From NCBI GenBank assembly GCA_022225965.2, contig JAKJXP020000034.1, positions 367,386-431,385 of the forward strand: a stretch of 64,000 nt of DNA, written 5' to 3'. How positions within the stretch are numbered: position 1 is the stretch's first letter; the number at the start of each line of letters is the position of its first letter. The position numbers and the translations under genes are program-made. The notes beneath the pieces were generated by a model. It was not told the DNA's origin. It was given only the letters and a program-made list of their open reading frames with translations, and ran no database searches. This DNA is from Diatrype stigma (taxonomy: Eukaryota; Ascomycota; Sordariomycetes; Xylariales; Diatrypaceae). Positions 60,337-64,000 of the stretch are shown here, piece by piece.

Positions 60337-62501
60337 TACTCTTACTGGTCCGGGGATTCGATTTGGTATTGAGTATCCTTCACCGTACCACCCAATGGGG
60401 TTCAGTCAGTTAGGACGCTCTCAGGTTTTGGACTTTACAGGGGTAAAACAACCCCTGAATACGTCAGAATTGTGCCGTGTTACACATTATATATTGATGC
60501 TCATGAATCTCATGATGTTGCTGCAAGTTGAATATCATGTAAGTGGAATGGAACTCGGGATAACTTGTGTTATATACAACATTGTATATCACCGTAGGTT
60601 AAGAGGGTTCTATAATATAAATAGCCTACGAGTCCAGAAGGATCCACACTCTGTACCTACTATCTACAACAAAAACAATTAGGTAATACACGATCTACTC
60701 GATTACTGTACTATTTCTTACATGTCTGCCGTCTCATTGACGTCTACAGTTATATTATGGGAGGGGGGGCGCAACCGCGAATTCCCTCGCGAGGGTGGCC
60801 ATGCCTTCACTGGAAGGTAACAGCGCAGCGCTTCCGCAGCGCCAGAGAGGCAGTCACCAAGGAGGCTCACACCACCTCATGTAAAGCTGTGTTATGATCG
60901 ATCGTATTCCCGAAGTGAGTTGTAGACTAAGCTATATGATATTATGTGTTTGCAAACTCGTAGGCCTCTCCTTCTTGCAACCTTGTATCAACCAAACCAG
61001 CAACACCTCAGCTTCGTAATCGTATAAAACTCGACACAATCCATCAAAACATGAAGAGGTTGGAGTACATGATTACTCTCAAGTCGAAAGCTTCAAGCAA
61101 ATTCAACCTGCCGGACTTCAAAGATCATTCAGACTATCAGCCCTGTTAGCAACAATTCTACTCTCGGGGCGTGAGATAAGCGGCTGAGTGCATACCACCT
61201 GTCTCCAATAGAGGGAATTCATTCGTCATAGCGCGGGGTACTGTAGCTCGGACATCACTGGCTCGATATGTCCTGGGATCGTTCATCGCTAGTTTAAGTG
61301 CTTACTCACCACATCAGCTTCAGATACCTAGGTATCCCACCCATCTTTTCCCCTTAAAAAGGCGGAGGGGGGGGCGGGGCAGTTACCAAAGTGTATATAG
61401 AAAGCAAGGGCCGGCCTTGTTGCGCGTGCCATAATCAGAGCCGACAGAAGGGTGGCAGCGCCTGATATCGCCGCAGCGACAATTGGTGGGAGAAGGCATT
61501 CGTATATCCACTTGTCCATGTTAGCTAAGTTTCCGGGTGATAATGCTCCTATAATGACTAGGACATGTAATAATAAAATACCAGGCTATCGGTGACAGCA
61601 TGGTAGCTGGTCCATGCCGCGACGCATATTTGTACAGCTCGACTTTGCACAGCCACACATCGGCTATCATATGATGAACACGGATAGTAGGCTGTAACCA
61701 AATGAACAAAGACGTGGGACTATTCCAGTGTTCTAGGCATCAATCTGCAGTTTCGAGAGACAGGAGTGGATGCGCCTCTGCTATCTGGGGTACATTCATA
61801 GAATCAACAATGTGAAGTCGCTACTGTTAGTAGGGTTACATCCGGAGATTCGTAGATTCAATGCTGATATTGTGGAGTTCTGACATCCGCCATGCCTTCT
61901 AATACTTCGTGAACTATATGTACTGAACTATACATACTTCTAACATATGTGCTCGCGAACAAGGACCGCTACTTCGATTTACTAATACTCATTATACCAT
62001 TGGATGTAACCCTTTGATTCTAAGTTACTTCCCCATACACGATGGCCTAGGGCTATAGGATTATACACACCAATGTGCGACCGGGCAGACACAGAATTCA
62101 GAATAAGAAAGCCACGACTTTAGAATCTATCATGTCGAGATTCACATCTAAACAAGTTTGCCTTGCCTAAGCACATGATTATAACATTTTTAGGAGGGGT
62201 GGTCTGAGAAGGGAACGTTTAGAGCTTTTGATTTGACAGGAGGGTTACATATGCCTACAAAATAGAAATAGTATACGAAATAATAGGGGGCGAGGCACAT
62301 TCATCGTAGAACTTACCACAACGCCTTTGGTCAAGCTGAAGAAAACCCTTAGGGTATTCACAGAAACATGACCTTATTGGTGGTTACATTTGCAATGTCT
62401 AAAGTCTGAAGTTTCGACATTGTACGCTATCCTAAGATCATACGGCTGACACTAGCATCATGGAAGGGACTCGGATGCCGGGGGAACACAACACTTTCCA
62501 C
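60337..62501. other. Intergenic, no gene recognised
   Basis: Contains GC-rich inverted sequences at about 60777-60840 (including CCCTCGCGAGGG and a GCGC-TTCCGC stem) and G-runs at 60762-60770 and 61366-61378. Open frames are short and without motifs. Confidence 0.5.
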
Positions 62502-62508
62502 TATATAA
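62502..62508 (+). promoter_or_regulatory. TATA box of the zinc-finger gene
   Basis: TATATAA about 115 bp upstream of the ATG at 62623, in a plausible core-promoter position. Confidence 0.55.
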
Positions 62509-62622
62509 CGTCTGTGGCTCTCGCTTCAAGGAGAGACGGAAGGAAAGACTGACACCATTGCAGCTTTAGACACAGTCCTCATGGTTTCCTGAAAGGCATA
62601 TTTCTCTTCGCGACCTACAATC

Positions 62623-63826
62623 ATGGCTTCGAATGAAGAATATCCTCCAGGCCTGCTTCAGAAAGATACCGAGTTTATCGACTTCATATGCCATGGGAAC
62701 AGAGGCGATGCGGTACGCCTTCTCTTAGACCAGGCTAGAAAGATCATCTACGGCCACGGGGACGAGGGAGTCACGCAGCTTCTAGCAGACTACCGTCTGG
62801 GAAAGAGTCACTGGCTGATTTATATCTATGCCTTGGTCTCCAGTCTCAAGTCCCCCAAGAATGGCGGCTTTTGCATCCATTATACTGGTACCGGCACCCC
62901 TGTTTGCAATTGTCCCTACTGTGAGAGAGCCTTCACACAGACCGGGTATCTGGAAAATCACTTGAAGAAATGTCCAGGTCTCCATACTCCAGGCTGGGGA
63001 ATGCGTGGGGCTTTATTTGAGCTTTGTGCCATGATCACGGGGCCTGGAAACATGATGGATGACACTCTTTTGGAACGTGCCCTCGCACTTACCGACTTTA
63101 GGACAACTACCTACATTGTTGCCGGAGCGAGCTCCCAGGGCGGATCAGTCCCCCCTATTCCAGCCCCTGCCCCCCCGTGTCAACCTATATCTCCACGTTC
63201 AGCCACAGCGCCAGGGTACAATTATGTCACCGCCGTTAATCAGGCCGGGCCCTTGCTCCGGGATAACTTCACAGTAGGTCTCCTTTTCCAGAAGCATAAG
63301 TTATCTCGCTCTTAACCTGCTAATGTTCACTCTACAACAGCCTCACTCGTCTGGCAATCCGACCGCGGATCTCGATCAATGGGGCGGGGCAGCCGCCACT
63401 CCTTCGGCTGCTTGGGGTGGAAACTATCAGTCGCCTACCCAGTATCCAACCTTTTGGACTGGTAGTCAGGACGTAAGTCCTCAGCAGCAAAATGGAACAA
63501 CCGCCGGGGCCAACCCGCCGTCTGCTTGGGCTGGAAACTATCAGATGCCAACACAGTCCTCGCCTCTTTGGACTGGCAACCCTAACGTTGGTTCAAATGA
63601 GCAGGGTCAAGCGACCGCCATCGCCAGTCCGTCGCCTGCCTGGGCCGGCAATCCGATTATGGATTTCAGCCAGATTGCTGGAGAACCTCCGATCAACGCA
63701 AACATTGCCGAAGACCATGAGCTTGCTGCTTTGATTCGGCAGAATGATACTCCTTCGCAATCAGATCAGCAGGATATGACCGTTTACAACGTGCTTCTGG
63801 GTGGCTTTGGAGGACAAGGTGTTTAG
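62623..63826 (+). CDS. Zinc-finger (C2HC-like) protein with Trp-rich tandem repeats
   Basis: Two exons (62623-63273, 63341-63826) give 378 residues. Residues 1-80 are mainly helical in character. One zinc-finger-like motif at about 94-117 reads CxCPYC, a 12-residue spacer containing the F and L of classical fingers, then HLKKC, so the fourth ligand is Cys rather than His. A Pro/Ser-rich stretch follows. The second exon holds three imperfect repeats centred on SAWxGNYQ...FWTGN, rich in Trp, Gly, Asn and Gln. The acidic C-terminus ends GGFGGQGV. No signal peptide or membrane segment. Likely a nuclear or RNA/DNA-associated protein of unknown role. The intron (67 bp) has good GTAGGT..CAG ends and a CTAAT branch site. 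Confidence 0.8.
63395..63660 (+). repeat. Coding repeats encoding (A/S)WxGN...WTGN units
   Basis: Three degenerate copies of roughly 110-120 bp: SAAWGGNYQSPTQ..FWTGS, SAWAGNYQMPTQ..LWTGN and a shortened PAWAGNPIMDFSQ. Each starts with GCxTGGG and carries a Gln-rich spacer. Confidence 0.7.
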
Positions 63827-63929
63827 CGGCGCTCAGATTGTCGGCATGCCAACTGACATATCCCTTTATCCTTACCCTTAGTCCTTTCTCATGTCTTTAT
63901 GTCTTTATTTGTTGTTCTTAACTACAGAA

Positions 63930-63990
63930 GAGGGACCCCCCCCCCAAAAAAAAAAAGAAAAAAAAAGAAAAAAAAAAAAAAAAAAAAACC
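63930..63990. repeat. Homopolymer tract C11 then A-rich
   Basis: About 100 bp after the zinc-finger gene's stop codon, a C run leads directly into some 45 bases of A broken by single G. Possibly a retroposed poly(A) tail or slippage-prone tract; assembly error is also possible here. Confidence 0.7.
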
Positions 63991-64000
63991 TTGATGTTCT

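Noticed and set aside
60777..60880. GC-rich inverted sequences resembling a structured RNA
   Set aside because: Neither 5S rRNA nor a tRNA cloverleaf can be drawn. No conserved RNA motif seen.
1..64000. CRISPR arrays, bacterial operons, riboswitches, phage genes
   Set aside because: Intron structure and gene families are fungal. No regularly spaced direct repeats with unique spacers were found.

Overview
The window is nuclear DNA from a filamentous ascomycete (Pezizomycotina, probably a Sordariomycete, not resolved further). The evidence is short GT..AG introns of about 50-220 bp, GC-rich exons, a Ty1/copia-type retrotransposon saturated with C-to-T and G-to-A changes of the repeat-induced point mutation (RIP) type, a eukaryotic initiator tRNA-Met gene, and fungal families: a highly reducing polyketide synthase (HR-PKS), an NRPS-like reductase, a WSC protein, a DUF4246 protein and a DOMON/cytochrome b561 protein. 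Gene models were spliced by hand from the sequence. For every multi-exon model the exon phases close and the total coding length is a multiple of three.

Left edge (1-5936): a RIP-mutated copia-like element on the minus strand. Its integrase and reverse transcriptase remain readable, its primer-binding site matches the initiator tRNA-Met anticodon arm, and the left LTR is heavily mutated while the right one is nearly clean.

Biosynthetic region (6.3-31.4 kb): a cytochrome P450 (+), a secreted lactonase-like beta-propeller (-), a 3001-residue HR-PKS with a C-terminal carnitine acyltransferase domain (-), a wrecked rhodopsin-like membrane protein gene (+), and a 1090-residue adenylation-thiolation-reductase enzyme (+). 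This looks like a secondary-metabolite cluster. The PKS would build a reduced chain and release it by acyl transfer onto an alcohol. The reductase could supply an aldehyde or alcohol partner, and the P450 and lactonase could tailor the product; these links are inference. The PKS enoylreductase and methyltransferase regions look degenerate. No transcription factor or transporter gene was recognised within the window.

Middle (31.4-44.7 kb): a gene-poor stretch with G-rich runs and hairpins, then a secreted PEBP-family protein (+), a Gly/His/Lys repeat reading frame (-), a WSC-domain protein with a Thr-rich stalk (-), an asparagine-synthetase-domain protein (-) and the initiator tRNA-Met gene (-).

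Right part (45.5-64 kb): a DOMON/cytochrome b561 membrane protein (-), a small AT-rich relic patch, an AGC protein kinase (-), a DUF4246 protein (+) and a zinc-finger protein with tryptophan-rich repeats (+). These look like ordinary chromosomal genes separated by long, apparently non-coding gaps.
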